A stretch of DNA of 64,000 nucleotides from Hedera helix (GCA_947179155.2 OX359275.1:36390808-36454807); one strand, 5' to 3'; shown: positions 13,561 to 27,401, counted from the stretch's first letter. Made by a program: numbers and translations. Notes: generated by a model from the letters alone, not told the origin.

Positions 13561-14849
13561 TCATTCAATAACTTTTTAATCATATACTAATATTATTGAT
13601 CATTTAATAATCTTCAAATAATACTCATAGTTAACTTTTTAATTGTGTTAACTTTAGTCTTTATTTTAAACATTTAGTTATCAATTAATGATTAATGGAT
13701 TTCATATATATTGGTTTAATAACCAAAACATTAATTTTACACTTATTTCAACTTAAATTTTCAAAGAAAACTCGACCCGACCCGGAGCCGACAAAATCTG
13801 CTAGGCAGATTGTTCTGGCGCAGCTGCGTCAGTCCGTGACGCGGCTGCGTCAGCCATATCTGTCAAGAAGTCAACTTTTTGACTGCTCGACCCTCCGACA
13901 GCCATAACTTCTTCATTTTACAATATTTTAGGTGATTATTGAGTCCATTCTCATCAGAATTTCCTCCTCTACAACTTCTCTTTAGATCAAAAATCCAAAT
14001 TCCGAACGTAACTAGACCAAAAGCTGCTCACAAGGACAAAGTAAAAACTAAAATCACAAATATTTGGTTTTAATGGTTCAAACTTGAATATAATAAACTC
14101 TACACATCCAAATGACACCAACTTAGTGTTGTTGTCTTCCTAACTTATCGTTTTACAATATTTCATGGTTCAATCACATTTTTGAAAACGTTTGACACGA
14201 AATTTAAAGATCGAATCACCTAGGGTTTTACCGATAATCACAATATGGAATTTTCTTCCATTTATTTGCATACCACTCATACCAATACATGATTTAAACC
14301 TATCGAACCATGAATCTACCTATATATCATAGATTTAGACTTATAGATCATCAAAATAACTTTTGATCGGTTAAAAATATATTTTGACTGTTTAAAACTT
14401 ATATAAATTATAAAAATGCACTAAGAAATAGTTAGAACACTTTTCAACCTCTTTGATTTGAATGTTCTTCTTCTTGATCTTCTTGATCTACCCGAAATAG
14501 CTATCCTTCATGATGTGAACTTGGTAAGGACTCCTCCTTGACTATTATTCTCTAGCACTTTTTCTTAGTGGATCTTTTTAACTCTCTCAAATGAGCTCTT
14601 ACTTCTCTCTAAAATAGTTCTCTCTCTATAACTTGGTGAAATGAGCAAATGACCAAACTTTTTTCAAGGCTTGGTAATGAGTTCTATTTATAGGACTCAA
14701 CTAACCTTACTTATCATCCACTAATCAAATAACATAGGTGAATTAAAGGGTTAATCCATGCTTACTATTTTAGTGAATGACTACTTGATGGACTTGGTGA
14801 TTGACCACCATGAATGACAATTTTGATTGACTAGGGTGGTTGGGTAGTT

Positions 14850-15840
14850 GGTGAACAATTCACCCAACACTTAACCCACATGTGGTTAACTCTCATAAGA
14901 CCTATGGTTAAAGTATTACACTTAACCTTGATCACTTAAAACTCAACATTAGTTAGGGCTCATCTTATTTATATATCTCACAACAACTAACCACAATGTG
15001 GTTAATTCTCTACATTAAAATGACCTAGGTTGGTTCACTCACCCAACCATGGTCTAAACTCATAAATTAAACATACACACATCTTCCACCAAATAACTCA
15101 AGTAGGGTTAATGCTCTACAATCAAGTATACATACATATCTAACATTGGTTAAGATTTTATTTTTATTACCACTTAGGGTTAATAAGTAACCCAACAATG
15201 GTTAGTTCTCTAAAACATAAATTCATAAGAATTGATCATCTTTATTGACTATGGTTGGTGAACCACCCATTGGTTAATTCATTTAACTAACATTGGTTAA
15301 CTCTCTACCAATTCATATATTTACTACATATATATCTCTACATATTCACCAATAACCTTTTATTTAAATTACATCATAGCTTGAATTGACCAATTTAAAT
15401 TGAATACAAGCAACATACTTTTTTACTCAATCTTTAAGTGAGACCACATGTTTGGTCAACACTCCACATTTTTTCTTTTATTTTTATTATACATACATAT
15501 CTATATATAATACTTGCAATTTCTACTAACAATTAACCAAGGTATGATTAATTCTCTACAACATGCAACCCATGGTTACCTACCAATTATATCTTAGTGA
15601 ATTATATACATACATAATTGTATCTATAATATTCTTCCTACAACTAACTCATGCATAGTTAAATCTTTAATTTATTTACTACCTAGGGTTACTCAATTAA
15701 CTCATTCATAGTTAATTCGAATCATCACATTCATTCACCTAGCAATTAACCAATGTTTGGTTAATACTTTCTCTTGTCTACCAACTAGGGTTATTCAATT
15801 AACTCTACATTAATTAATTCTCTACACTTAACAATACTTG
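14850..15840. repeat. degenerate array of TTAACC...GGTTAA palindromes
   Basis: A motif of the form AACTAACC-A(n)-TGGTTAATTCTCTA recurs at least nine times at loose 60-110 base spacing, for example near 14875, 14985, 15030, 15190, 15270, 15535, 15645 and 15745. Each copy pairs TTAACC with GGTTAA a few bases apart and is often followed by TCTCTAC. It lies in the presumed U3 of the solo LTR. Confidence 0.65.
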
Positions 15841-16642
15841 AATTTATTTTCCCAACATATTAACCTATTTAACTTTTAAATTTGGACTCAATATTTAGGC
15901 TACTAGTTTATTTTGCATTGGGCTCCCTTATTTAATTATTTGGGCTACCCAACACAACTCACATATCTTTATAACTTGGGTTAGGTAATTAATTTAATTG
16001 GACTACCACCACCTTATATACAATACTTGCCGACATAATTTACTTGGACTTACATTAATTACCTTTTGGACTATAATCAACATAATATTTGGGCTTATTA
16101 TTTAATTACCCACCTTCAAGCAAATATTCTCATATTGGGCTTGTTTCAAATGCATTAATGGACTCTATACAACAACTTAATAATTAAGTTAATTACTTAA
16201 TTAATTAACTTCATAATATTGTCACTCTAGACAACCATTCTAATTTTTCTATAACTTTAACTCTTAACTAATATAATTAACCTAGTTAATTATATTTCAT
16301 GACTTTTCTTCTTACATCATATTTAAACTAATTAATTTATTAGCTTAATTGGGTATTAACTTACTCATCATCTTATTTGGCTAACAAACACACTTTAGGT
16401 ATATACATATATATGTATATCCACATTCACTTCTCAATTGAATTTATTTCCTTAATAAATTATCTATATGCATTATTACAATATTCCCACATTTAATTTC
16501 TAACAAATAAATTATGTTAAAAAAAAAATGTTCACCCAAATTCTACACATCTCACTTCTCAAACTCTAGGTTTTAAACCATAACCTTTAATTGATTATTT
16601 TAAATCTTATTTACAATTCTTGTAAATATCTGGGATATTACA

Positions 16643-16855
16643 ATTACAATAATAGAAATAATAATAATAGTAATAATAACAACAATAATAATATTAATAA
16701 TTATTATAATAATATCAGTATTAGTATTAGTAATAATAATAATAATAATAATAATTATTATACCGATAATAATAATAATACTGATAACAACAACAACAAC
16801 AACAACAATAATAATAATTATAATAATAATAATAATATCGATAAGTTATAATAAT
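16643..16855. repeat. AAT/AAC microsatellite right of the solo LTR
   Basis: Imperfect AAT, AAC and ATT triplets. With the tract at 12030-12116 it forms the microsatellite into which the LTR element inserted. It produces a spurious poly-Asn frame that I do not count as a gene. Confidence 0.9.
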
Positions 16856-17124
16856 CTAAACCGTATTTGTATTTTTAGATTCAAAATGAATTATATTTTA
16901 TTATATAGATTTGAAAACTTTTCATTCATAAAGTTATAACTATGTAAGAATTATACAACAATAAATTTTATCCATTTAGCTACCAAATCTATCCGTCTTA
17001 TACCTAAGCCATGGTGAATATGTGTCATGTTTTTTTTTACACCTACAATTTTAATTTTTTTATTTAATCCTCTAAATTTATAAAATTCTAATTTTATTAT
17101 ATATAATTTATACATGTAACTAAG

Positions 17125-17416
17125 GTTGTTCGTTATTTTCGATATAATCGATATTTAGTGTATGTCAGATCGATACAAAAAGTGTCTGATTCGGTATATC
17201 AGCCTAACCGATTTGAAAATATGGGGGTTCGATATATTCCTAATCGTACCTATTTTCTAATTTTTTTAATTAATAATAATAATAATCAGTTAAAATCGGT
17301 ATCGAACGGACTAACCAATTTGATATACCGGTCTAACAGGTATCGGTACCAAGTTTTTAATAAATTTTATACTGATCCGATCCGATTCAGTCCTGTTAAT
17401 ACCGAATGAATACTCC
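17125..17416. mobile_element. degenerate non-autonomous DNA element (CGATAT/CGGTAT-rich)
   Basis: A compact 290-base patch rich in short inverted words (TCGATATAATCGATAT, GGTATATC, CCGGTCTAAC, GGTATCGGTACC). Such subterminal inverted words are typical of hAT-like non-autonomous elements. The ends (AGGTTGTTCG left, CGAATGAATACTCCT right) pair poorly, so boundaries and class are tentative. Confidence 0.35.
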
Positions 17417-17459
17417 TACACGCACCCTTCTTGACATTTCAAAAGAATTTAAAAAATCA

Positions 17460-17665
17460 TACTCCTTCCGTTTTAAAATAATAATTTTTTATTAACTTTT
17501 ATAATTAAATTAATTATTTTTTAAATATATATATATATATGTAAAGAATTTATAAATGTCATAAATTATATATAAGTTAATATTAAACTTAATATTTATT
17601 TAAAAAAATAAATAAATTTATATATTTAATTATTAATTTTAAAAATAAATAATTTCACCTCAAAA
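17460..17665. mobile_element. MITE-like element, CTCCNTCCGTTTC type
   Basis: Starts ACTCCTTCCGTTTTAAAATA and carries the AT-rich body shared with the copies at 25355-25578 and 50163-50421. The right end is decayed. This start resembles Stowaway-type MITEs. Confidence 0.45.
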
Positions 17666-17699
17666 GTCAATAAAAGACTTTTAAGAGTGCAACAATAAG

Positions 17700-18793
17700 T
17701 TTGAAAATCGACAACACATAGCAGTCACACGTGTCTCGTACGTATAGATAGGTCCAACTACAGTCTCCTTATCCGCCGCTGATACGTCTTACGTTCAGTA
17801 GCGTTACACCAAAAAAAATGTACAGGAAAAAAGTACAGAATTCATCAACACTACGACGCCGTAATTATCTTTTCAGATAAGCTCCGACGCCGTATTATCC
17901 GGTCTGGACCTGGCAACGTCATTCACCCCGAGAACTAGGTCAAGTGGTCCACGCTTGGAAGTAATGATAATATTACGACGTCGCATTTTCTCATCATACT
18001 TCAACGGAAAATTGCCTACGTGGACGGTGAAATGCTCGCCAGGTGTACGACTGTCGTGTAACGCCGCGAAACAACGAGAAAACCCCCATGTTCTTCTTTC
18101 CCCGAAGGCTATTCCTATTCCTCTTTCTTTGCTTACAGGAAAGGCAAAGACAAGTAGCTCAAACAAGCTAACTACTACCTTCCCACTTTTTTTTTTCTCT
18201 CTCTCTCTCTCCCTATTATGTATAAATGTTTATTGATACGGACATGTTTTGTCTCTACGTGTACTCCACATTGTCTGTTAACCAATGGTGGAAGAAAGAG
18301 ATCTCTGGAACTTGAGATGAAAGTAAGGAATTTTATAAAGTTCGTCGTTTAATTATAGGGTTTAATGTTTCCTTGGCAGCTCAATATAGTTTGACTGAGT
18401 AATAAATGTTGAAGTTTAGGTATCAATTGTGTTCTAATTTATGATAATGGGGATTAATTTGGTATTTTTGATGTCTCATTTACCCATATTTGGATAAGTT
18501 TGAGTAATGGAAGAGTCAAAGGTGATGACTGATGTCTTTGGCAAGTTTCATATAATTTATTGTGAGCTTTATTGAAGGAATTAATTAAATTAGTGTAGTT
18601 TTATTTTTTTATATTAATATTAATATTTTGTTGTTTGCTTCATTATTAGGAAATGTCAGGTTTATTGTATGGAGTACTACTTAGAGGGAAATTGTGCCTG
18701 AGTTGTATTGTTTGATTGGCAACGGCGAGTTGAAGGCATTCTAGTTTATCTCCAATTGTATAAGGGGATTAACTTGCTAATTAGATAAAGAAA
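17700..18793 (+). promoter_or_regulatory. promoter and 5' leader region of the P4-ATPase gene
   Basis: Less AT-rich than its surroundings, with several ACGTC/GACGCC words (17780-18030) and a CT-rich tract at 18180-18212 of the kind common near plant transcription starts. A possible 5'UTR intron ends at TTCATTATTAG near 18650. The ATG at 18794 is in AAAATGTC context. No TATA box was assigned with confidence. Confidence 0.35.
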
Positions 18794-21700
18794 ATGTCGG
18801 CCGGTAGGAGGAGGGGGATACATTTTAGCAAACTATATTCCTTCTCATGTTTGCGATCTTCGTTTAGGGATGAACATAACCAACTCGGTGAAAAAGGGTA
18901 TTCGAGGATTGTGTACTGTAACGATCCCGATAATCCAGAAGCAGTGCAGGTGAGGAAGAGGAGTAATTATGTCTCAACAACAAAATACACGGCTGTTAAT
19001 TTTATTCCAAAGTCTCTGTTTGAGCAATTTAGGAGAGTAGCAAACATATACTTTCTTGTTGTAGCTTGTGTTTCTTTTAGTCCGTTGGCTCCCTACAATG
19101 CTCTTAGTGTTCTTGCTCCTCTGATGTTGGTTATTGGAGCGACTATGGTTAAAGAAGGCGTGGAAGATTGGAGGCGTAGAAAGCAGGTAACTTTCCATAA
19201 TAGTTTTTAAACTCCAAGAATTTTGATTTGGCTCTTCTACTTGCACACTGTCTTTTGATAGGCTTCTTTCTAAAAAGTTGTTCAATGGTCTATTCATTTT
19301 TAAATCAGCAAATTATAGCATATCTAGAGTACAGAGTACTTCATTAGATAGAGTACGTTGCTAATCTTATAAAAAGTTGGGCATTATATTTTTATTGCGA
19401 CAATGGTCACATTGTCTTTCTTTTTGGTGGCCACGTCAACTGTGATTCATACTCAATTTACATTGGCGAAACATTGGCTTAGGTGCTGTTTATTTACCTT
19501 TTATTGGCTCTTAATAGACGGTCTCTTATTCGGTAAGAGGCAAATGATTGTTTTTTTTTTTTTTTTACTTCTTAATGTTTCTAATCGGTTAAGATACAAA
19601 ATCAAGTCTAAATAATTAAGAGGCAAGTCTGAATTAACATTGTTATTTTTTGGACAAAAATACCCTCCTTAATATTATTATTTTCCTATCTTATCCCCAA
19701 CCAAATCTGCCACCACACCACCACCATGCCACCACCACACCATGACAGCCTGCGCTGGTAGACAGCCTCAACTAAGGGTGGTTTGTTGATTTATGAGCCT
19801 TAACGTATTATCCAAACTTCAAACAAGTTGAATAATATAATGTCACAAAATAAGGAGCTAATTATGCTTGGTCGGGAATCAAATAATTGTACCGACCTTC
19901 AAAATCTCCAGATATTAACTGGGATATATCATGAGCCCCGCCATAGAACTTTTGTTACTATATTAAGGGATAAATGATTACCTGAATTAGTTTAAGTATG
20001 GTTTAACCAGAGAAAAATTTAACTTTCTAATTTTGGTGTTAACACAATTTGTTATCATCTAGGCCTTAGTCCAACATTTTTCAATAACAGAGAAGCAAAG
20101 AAAAGAAACAAAGGCACTCAAGCATTCTGAGAGGCAACATGAATCCTAAGTCACCAATCTGAAGTCTTACGTGGCCATTGTTCTGGATTAAATAATTTCT
20201 CTTTTTGATTATCTCTCTCTTAATATGTTGATTTTTGTTTGTCTTGATGGCAGCTGTATGCCTTGTTGTAAATGTTTTATAAGGGTCTAAAAATGTTAAA
20301 TAGCTCACAAATTTTATGCAAAAATATAAATTACTAATTGGCATATAGCTGCAGAAGTGCTAATTGAAGTCTCATCATCTGCTTGCTTCACCGAAATCTT
20401 TCTCTGTAACAATGCAAGATATGAAATCTCTGTTTTTCTGTATTCACTAATCAGAGTACCTAAGGAGCCAGTGGAATAGACGTCACTGTGCTCAGGGTCT
20501 CCCCATTACATTACATTTTCCCCGGCTAAATTATATAAGCTCTTAGTGGGTATAATGGCTTATGTCTAATGCAATTATCAATTACCAAATCAAAATAGGT
20601 CCAGTACTTGGTTAATTTTCTCATCCTTGTATTGAACAAAATGTGCAAACAGAATACTAAGGTAACTCTTAGCTATTTGTAGAACCTTATTCGAGATCTG
20701 GTATTTGATGCTCAAAACTATTTACATATCTACTTATAAAAAAGAAAAGAAAAGCAATCCCTCTTTCTCATGCTTCACCATATGGCTTACCTATCTTTCG
20801 GTTTTCTCCCGCAACTCCCTTCGGTCTCCTTTAGCTCTGGTGGGCGTGGTTCTGTAGTTCTTCTGGCCTTCCTTCATGTCATAGCCTTAGAAGAAGTACA
20901 TACTTGCTAGAATAACTTAATCCATTGATACCCCAGTAAAACACGTGCATAAATGAAAATTTCACTCTTTCTTTGTTGTTCTTGTTATGGCTGATAATGG
21001 TTTCAGAACTTGAGACACTTTTACCATCAAGTTCTTTAGGTAGTCAATGCTAAACCAGGCTACCCGTACTGTAATAAATTAATGAAAGAAAACTTTTTCC
21101 TGGAATAATATGAATTTTGAAAGGTAGCATTTTCTATTTCTGCAACAGAACTTTTGGAGGTGGTTTTATATGAGCTTGCAATGTAGAACGCATTCCAAAG
21201 TGTCACTTGATTCTGAATAATTATAGTGTCCATAATCTTCATTTGTACCTGGTTTTTATCTTGTTTAAGTTTAATATATTTTAAACTGTTTTTTAATCAA
21301 TTTTTCCAAGAAGAACTCAGTGGAGCCTTTTCTTACTTGGATTTGCATTACTGTATTGATATTTTAAAATAATTTCAGGATATAGAGGCTAATAATCGAA
21401 AGGTTAAAGTCTATGGGAGGAATTATAGCTTTCATGAAACCAGATGGAAGAAGTTGCGTGTTGGAGATCTTGTACAGGTCTACAAGGATGAATATTTTCC
21501 TGCTGATCTGGTTCTGCTTTCATCAAGCTATGAGGATGGAATTTGTTATGTTGAGACCATGAACCTTGATGGAGAGACTAATCTGAAGTTGAAGCATGCC
21601 TTGGATGTTACAGCCTCTGTGCGTGATGAGAACTCCTTTCAGCATTTTAAGGTGGTGATCAAGTGTGAGGACCCAAATGAAGATCTTTATTCATTCGTTG

Positions 21701-24700
21701 GAACTTTGTGCTATGATGGCCTGCAGTACCCGCTTTCCTTACAGCAGATTCTTTTAAGAGATTCTAAACTTCGAAACACAGAATTTATTTATGGTGTAGT
21801 TGTTTTTACTGGGCATGACACAAAAGTCATGCAAAATGCTACAGATCCTCCTTCTAAGAGGAGTAAGATTGAGAGGAGAATGGATAAGATAATCTACATC
21901 CTTTTTAGTACTTTGATTCTGATATCTTTTACTGGATCTATCTTTTTTGGAATCTGGACTAAGAAAGACATGCATGGTGGTAAATTTGATAGGTGGTATC
22001 TTCGACCTGATGATATAACCGTGTTTTATGACCCCAAAAGAGCTCCACTGGCTGCATTTTTCCACTTCTTGACAGGCCTTATGTTGTATGGGTATTTAAT
22101 ACCAATATCATTATACGTCTCCATTGAGATCGTCAAGGTTCTTCAAAGTATATTCATTAACCAGGATCAAGATATGTATCATGAGGAAACTGATAAGCCA
22201 GCACATGCACGCACATCTAATTTGAATGAGGAACTTGGGCAGGTTGACACTATACTGTCTGACAAAACAGGTACTTTGACGTGCAACTCCATGGAGTTTG
22301 TCAAATGTTCAATAGCAGGTGTTAGTTATGGTCGTGGTATGACTGAGGTGGAAAGGGCCCTCACCAAGAGGAGAAGGGATGGGCAACCTGAAATTGACGA
22401 TGCTTTGTCTTGCCTACCAGAACATGATGTAGGCTCTGCAAAATTGAATAAAGGTTTCAATTTCCAAGACGAACGAATTATGAATGGCCAATGGGTCAAT
22501 GAACCTCATTCGGAGGTGATACAAAAGTTTTTTAGAGTTTTGGCAATCTGCCATACTGCTATCCCTGATGTGAATACAGAATCAGGTGAAATATCTTATG
22601 AAGCTGAGTCACCTGATGAAGCTGCCTTTGTCATAGCTGCAAGGGAGCTTGGTTTTGAGTTCTTCGAAAGGACACAAACAAGAATAACATTGCATGAGTT
22701 AGATCCTGTAAACAAAGTAATGATTGATAGGTGAGATATTTCTTGCATCTGCCTACATTTCCCTATATAAAAAGAAAACTGATATTTTCACTTTTATCCT
22801 GTCACATGAATAGTGAGTGGAATCCACATCCATGTGAGAGAGACCCATGTGGAAATATCAGTTTCCTATAAAAAAGGGTGCCTCTGTTGTCTCTCTTTCG
22901 GCTTATGCTAAAGCAGCAACAATAGTGACTCCACTATAGTGCTTGCTTTTAGCAATGGCGCACGGCGCTTTGACAATAGGCCCCTCTGACATTTGATTTC
23001 TTTTACATTATATGGACATGCCAAATAGAAATGTAAAAGACAAGAACATGTTTAAAACACCTCAATACAGAGATATCTCTTATATATAAGGGGAATGATC
23101 CATAGCAAATAGTTGCTATGGATAAAAAACTGACATACACCATCTATACCATTAAAAACAAAAAGAAACGGTCAATTTTTTTTTAAACGTTCCGCTGCTA
23201 ATAGTAGCGGATACTGATCAGAAAGTCAAACCCTAAAAATCATATTAGAATCGACGTCTGCTACTATTAGTAGCGGACGTCCATTTTCAACTTCTAATAT
23301 TGATTGTTCTTTCTTGTTTTGTACGGTATAGATGATGTTTGCCTATTTTTGATCCATAGCAAATAGTTGCTATGGATCATGCCCCAATATATAAAGTTAA
23401 TATATAAAATCTGTTTTTAGGACCAGTAAATCTATAGCAGTCAATATTAACCATGCCGTCTAGTTTTACATGGAATAAATTGTGTGCATGCAATATAGAT
23501 ATATTGATATGTAAATAATAATGTATCTACATGTGATATACACGTTATGATTACCCCTTTTTCTGTGCAATATCCCTTGTCTTATGTAGTTATGCCTGTT
23601 ATGGTAAAACATTATTTTTGTTACAGCAAAAAATATGTTTTTTTAACATGCTAAAATAATTTCATGTCATATTTTTTTGGACATAGAAGGCAACTCAGGC
23701 ATACTCCTGACATGAATATTTCTATATTTAGATTATCAGCATGTAAAATGAATTGTCTCTTACAAGTGTCCAGGATTGTAGTTGGAAGTAATGTATCAGT
23801 AGGGGTGAGCAAAAAACGGGTATAACCAAATAACCGAATTTTTTTAACCGAAATATTTTGATTTTTCGATTATTTTTTGTATTTCGGTTATATCCGAATT
23901 AATTTTCGGTTTTCGGTTTCGGGTCTAAATAGTAATTTTTATTATTTCGGATAACCGAATAAGTTTAAGAAAAAACCTCAAGTTAAAACAACAGAACACT
24001 TTCTAAATCCCTCCTCTCAAACTTGCATTCAATCTCTTAAACTTTCGCTCTCTGCCTGACTACCTCTCTCTCTCCGCCCTAACCCAAAATCCCCAAATCT
24101 TTCAACAGTTTATCTCTTATCTCTCTCTATCACTTTGCCTTTACCTCTCCCTGAATCCGACTTCTGCTAGCGAAATCGCTGTACACGGAGGAGCAATTGA
24201 AGCAGTTGGTTAGGATGTTTGATCAGGACAGAGATGGGTCATGAAACCGTCATCTGTAAGATGCGTATCGAGAGAGTACATGAAAAGACGCACAAGCCAA
24301 TGACGTTGCTTTTCCCCAAGTCCAATTTTGCCCTCCCACAGGCCACCACCACCAGAAAGCAAACTGTTTACTGTTGGGTTTATCCAATTTGCAGAGAGGG
24401 AGAGCAAGAAGTTGTTGGGTAATTGTGAATCTGTGATAATTGTTTTATGCTAATATTGTTAAAGTGAAAGGGCCAAGATGTGGCAATGAAGTTGAGAGAT
24501 TGGAGGGTTGAATTAAGCAATTTTTGAAAATTGAGATATTTGCTTTTGGCCAAAGCTGTTATGCTTCCCGACATAAATGGTGGGTTTGGAGGCTTTGGCC
24601 TTTGGGTGTGTTTGCAGAATAAGTTAGCTCCAGTCATGGTAAATGGTTAATTTTAATCATGTTAATATCGGGTATTAACCGAATAACCGAATAGAAAATT

Positions 24701-27401
24701 CGGTTATTCGGTTATCTCATATTTCGGGTAGTTATTTGGATAGTAAAAATGAACAAATTTCGGTTTTCGGTTATGACTATTCGGTTTTCGGTTTTATCCG
24801 AATGCTCACCCCTATGTATCAGTGTTTGATACAATTTGGACATGTCAACCTGTGGAGGCGTCCGTTCTTTTAGCTTCTCAAATGCTGGTTGACATTAACC
24901 TAGTTTTGAAAAGCTATAATACATTTATTTTAACTAATTTATTACAATGTGCGGATACTTAAAAGATAATGGATATGATTTCCCAGCAAAACTACTTGAT
25001 ATTCCTTGCTAATTTTCTCAGTTTAAATGCTTATATAATACTGTTGAATAGATTTCTTTTTAATCATAAATCTTGATGACATCTAGCTGGTGTTAATTTT
25101 GCTATTGCATCTGTTCAGATGCAAGTTTTTATCAAATCTTAAAAATTCATGATGGCAGGCTATAAAACGAGAAGATGACTTTATAATTCTTCAGACTTAT
25201 GAAATATTTGTATTTTGTATAAGAGTTGAAATTTAAGTCTTTATTAAACCTTAAGAATCCATTATGCTAGACTAACTGTCTTCCCTTTAGTAGTAATTTG
25301 TTTATTCATTTATTAAAACGGTCCATGCATTCCGATATATAAGATCATTATTGACTTTTTGACTTTGAAGTCAATTTGAGATATTTTAAGCTCAAAATTG
25401 GCATAGATTCATTTAACTTTAGTCAATACAATGAGAAATATCATAAACTATATAAAAGTACAACTAATTATAAGATTTATTGTTTCGTAATTGTTAATGA
25501 ATCATATAATTATAAGATTTATTATTTCGTAATTGTTAATGAACTATATCATTTATGAGTTTAAAAATATGGAGGGAGTATTATATTGATAAGTTCAAAT
25601 AATTTATTTGCACTCCTTACAAAAAAATTCAGGTCATACGAGCTTCTTCACGTCTTAGAGTTCAGTAGTGCTCGTAAGAGAATGTCTGTAATTGTGAAGA
25701 ATGTAGAGAAACAATTACTGCTCCTCTGCAAAGGTGCTGACAGGTTTGTCTTCCGCTGGACACACTACTTTTGGAAACATATACAAGTTTATTATGTCAA
25801 TAATTAATATCAACTAATAATTCCCCCCCCCCCCCACCCCCCCCCCCCGGCGGGCCCGCCCCCTAAATCATTCAGCGTAATGTTTGAAAGGCTCTCGAAT
25901 AAAGGGCGATCCTTCGAGGCTAAGACGAAGGAGCATATCAACCAGTATGCTGAGGCAGGTTTGCGTACTTTGGTCATTGCATATTGCGAACTTGGTGAAG
26001 AAGAGTATAAAAAGTGGGAAGAAGAGTTTTTAGAGGCAAAAACTTCCGTAACTGCAGACCGAGATGTATCGGTGGACGCAGCTGCTGATAAAATTGAAAG
26101 GGATTTGATTCTTCTTGGTGCTACAGCTGTTGAGGACAAACTGCAGAAGGAGGTAGATATCAAACTTGCTTTGATATAATGATTAGTTTTAGGTTTTTGG
26201 CATGAAGACTGAGCAGTTTATTTTTATTTTTTATTATTTAAACGTGAAGTGTGCATTATGTAATATGTAATATTAGAATCCGTACATATGGTTAGGAAGA
26301 TTTGTTCGTTTTTTATATCATCATTAAATTCCTTCTATTTTTTCTCTAATTTTAAGGTTCCTGAGTGCATTGACAAGCTTGCTAAGGCTGGAATCAAGAT
26401 TTGGGTCTTAACTGGAGATAAGATGGAGACTGCAATTAATATTGGGTGCAATGACAAGCTTGACTTTGGAACTCTTTTTATTTATCTTTTCTGTAAGTTG
26501 CATATTAATTCTTTTTGTTATCCATATAGGTATGCTTGTGGCTTACTGAGACAGGGAATGAAGCAGATTGTAGTCTCATTGGATACTCCTGAGATGGATG
26601 CCTTGGAAAAACAAGGGAATAAGGAGGCCATAGCAAAGGTACTAGATCTATAGTTAATTTCATAGCAACTAGTTCTTGTAGCACTTGCTAAATGAAATGA
26701 AATGTTTAGGCTTCAAGTGAAAGCATGACGAGGCAAATACAAGAAGGACAGTTCCAGCTTAGGACCGCTAACGATAGTTCTGCTACTTTTAGTTTGATAA
26801 TTGATGGCAAGTCCTTAACTTTTGCCCTAAGCAAGCATCTTGAGAACTCATTTTTGGGTCTTGCACTAAGTTGTGCCTCTGTAATTTGTTGTCGCTCCTC
26901 GCCTAAACAAAAAGCTCTTGTAAGTGTTATCATCTAGTTCTCTTGTAATTTTGAAATGCTTTCTTTATTTTTTGAAATTTGGACAGCTACTTTTTCTGCT
27001 GACATCATAATAATCTAACAGAAAATTTGAAGATATGCAGGTTACAAGATTGGTTAAAGTGGGAACGGGTAAGACAACACTAGCAATTGGTGATGGGGCA
27101 AATGATGTTGGCATGCTTCAAGAGGCTGATATTGGAGTTGGCATTAGTGGTGTTGAAGGGATGCAGGTCTCTAGCTAATCTACAGTCTTTTATCTCCCTC
27201 TTCCAACCGATTTTATTTCTTAATTTTTTGGGGTGTATGTATGGTTTTGCTTTTGGGGGCCTGGGGTATGTCGGCAATTTTCCAATCAGCAACCCAGGAA
27301 TCTTCAATTAGCTGGGGAGCGCTACGTGTTTTTCATTTCACCATTCAGTTTCATCTCTTTTTTCTGGGATCCTCAGTGCTATAATTCTTCTCTATCTGGA
27401 C

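Larger units (their letters stand above)
12117..16642 (-). mobile_element. 4.5 kb solo LTR of a long-LTR retrotransposon
   Basis: Starts TGTGACGACCCC and ends GGGATATTACA, so it has TG...CA ends. It is flanked by 5-base repeats attat (12112-12116) and attac (16643-16647), one mismatch apart, and sits in an AAT microsatellite that continues on both sides. No internal coding domain or second LTR copy is seen, so it reads as a solo LTR. Orientation is taken from a plant TATA box on the minus strand, TATAAATAG near 14683-14692, followed by a CT/GA-rich leader-like region; U3 would then be about 14700-16642. The length fits long-LTR Ty3/gypsy groups such as Ogre/Tat, but the family is inferred from length and ends only. 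Confidence 0.65.

Noticed and set aside
16591..16851. Asn-rich open frame
   Set aside because: It is a translation of AAT/AAC triplet repeats next to the solo LTR.
17873..18236. Opposed frames at 17873-18166 (minus) and 17955-18236 (plus)
   Set aside because: They fall in the promoter and leader of the P4-ATPase gene and are explained by lower AT content there.
21754..22065. Minus-strand frame inside P4-ATPase exon 2
   Set aside because: Antisense shadow of strongly conserved flippase coding sequence.
24380..24637. Minus-strand frame in the hAT element
   Set aside because: No recognisable domain; lies in a non-autonomous element interior.
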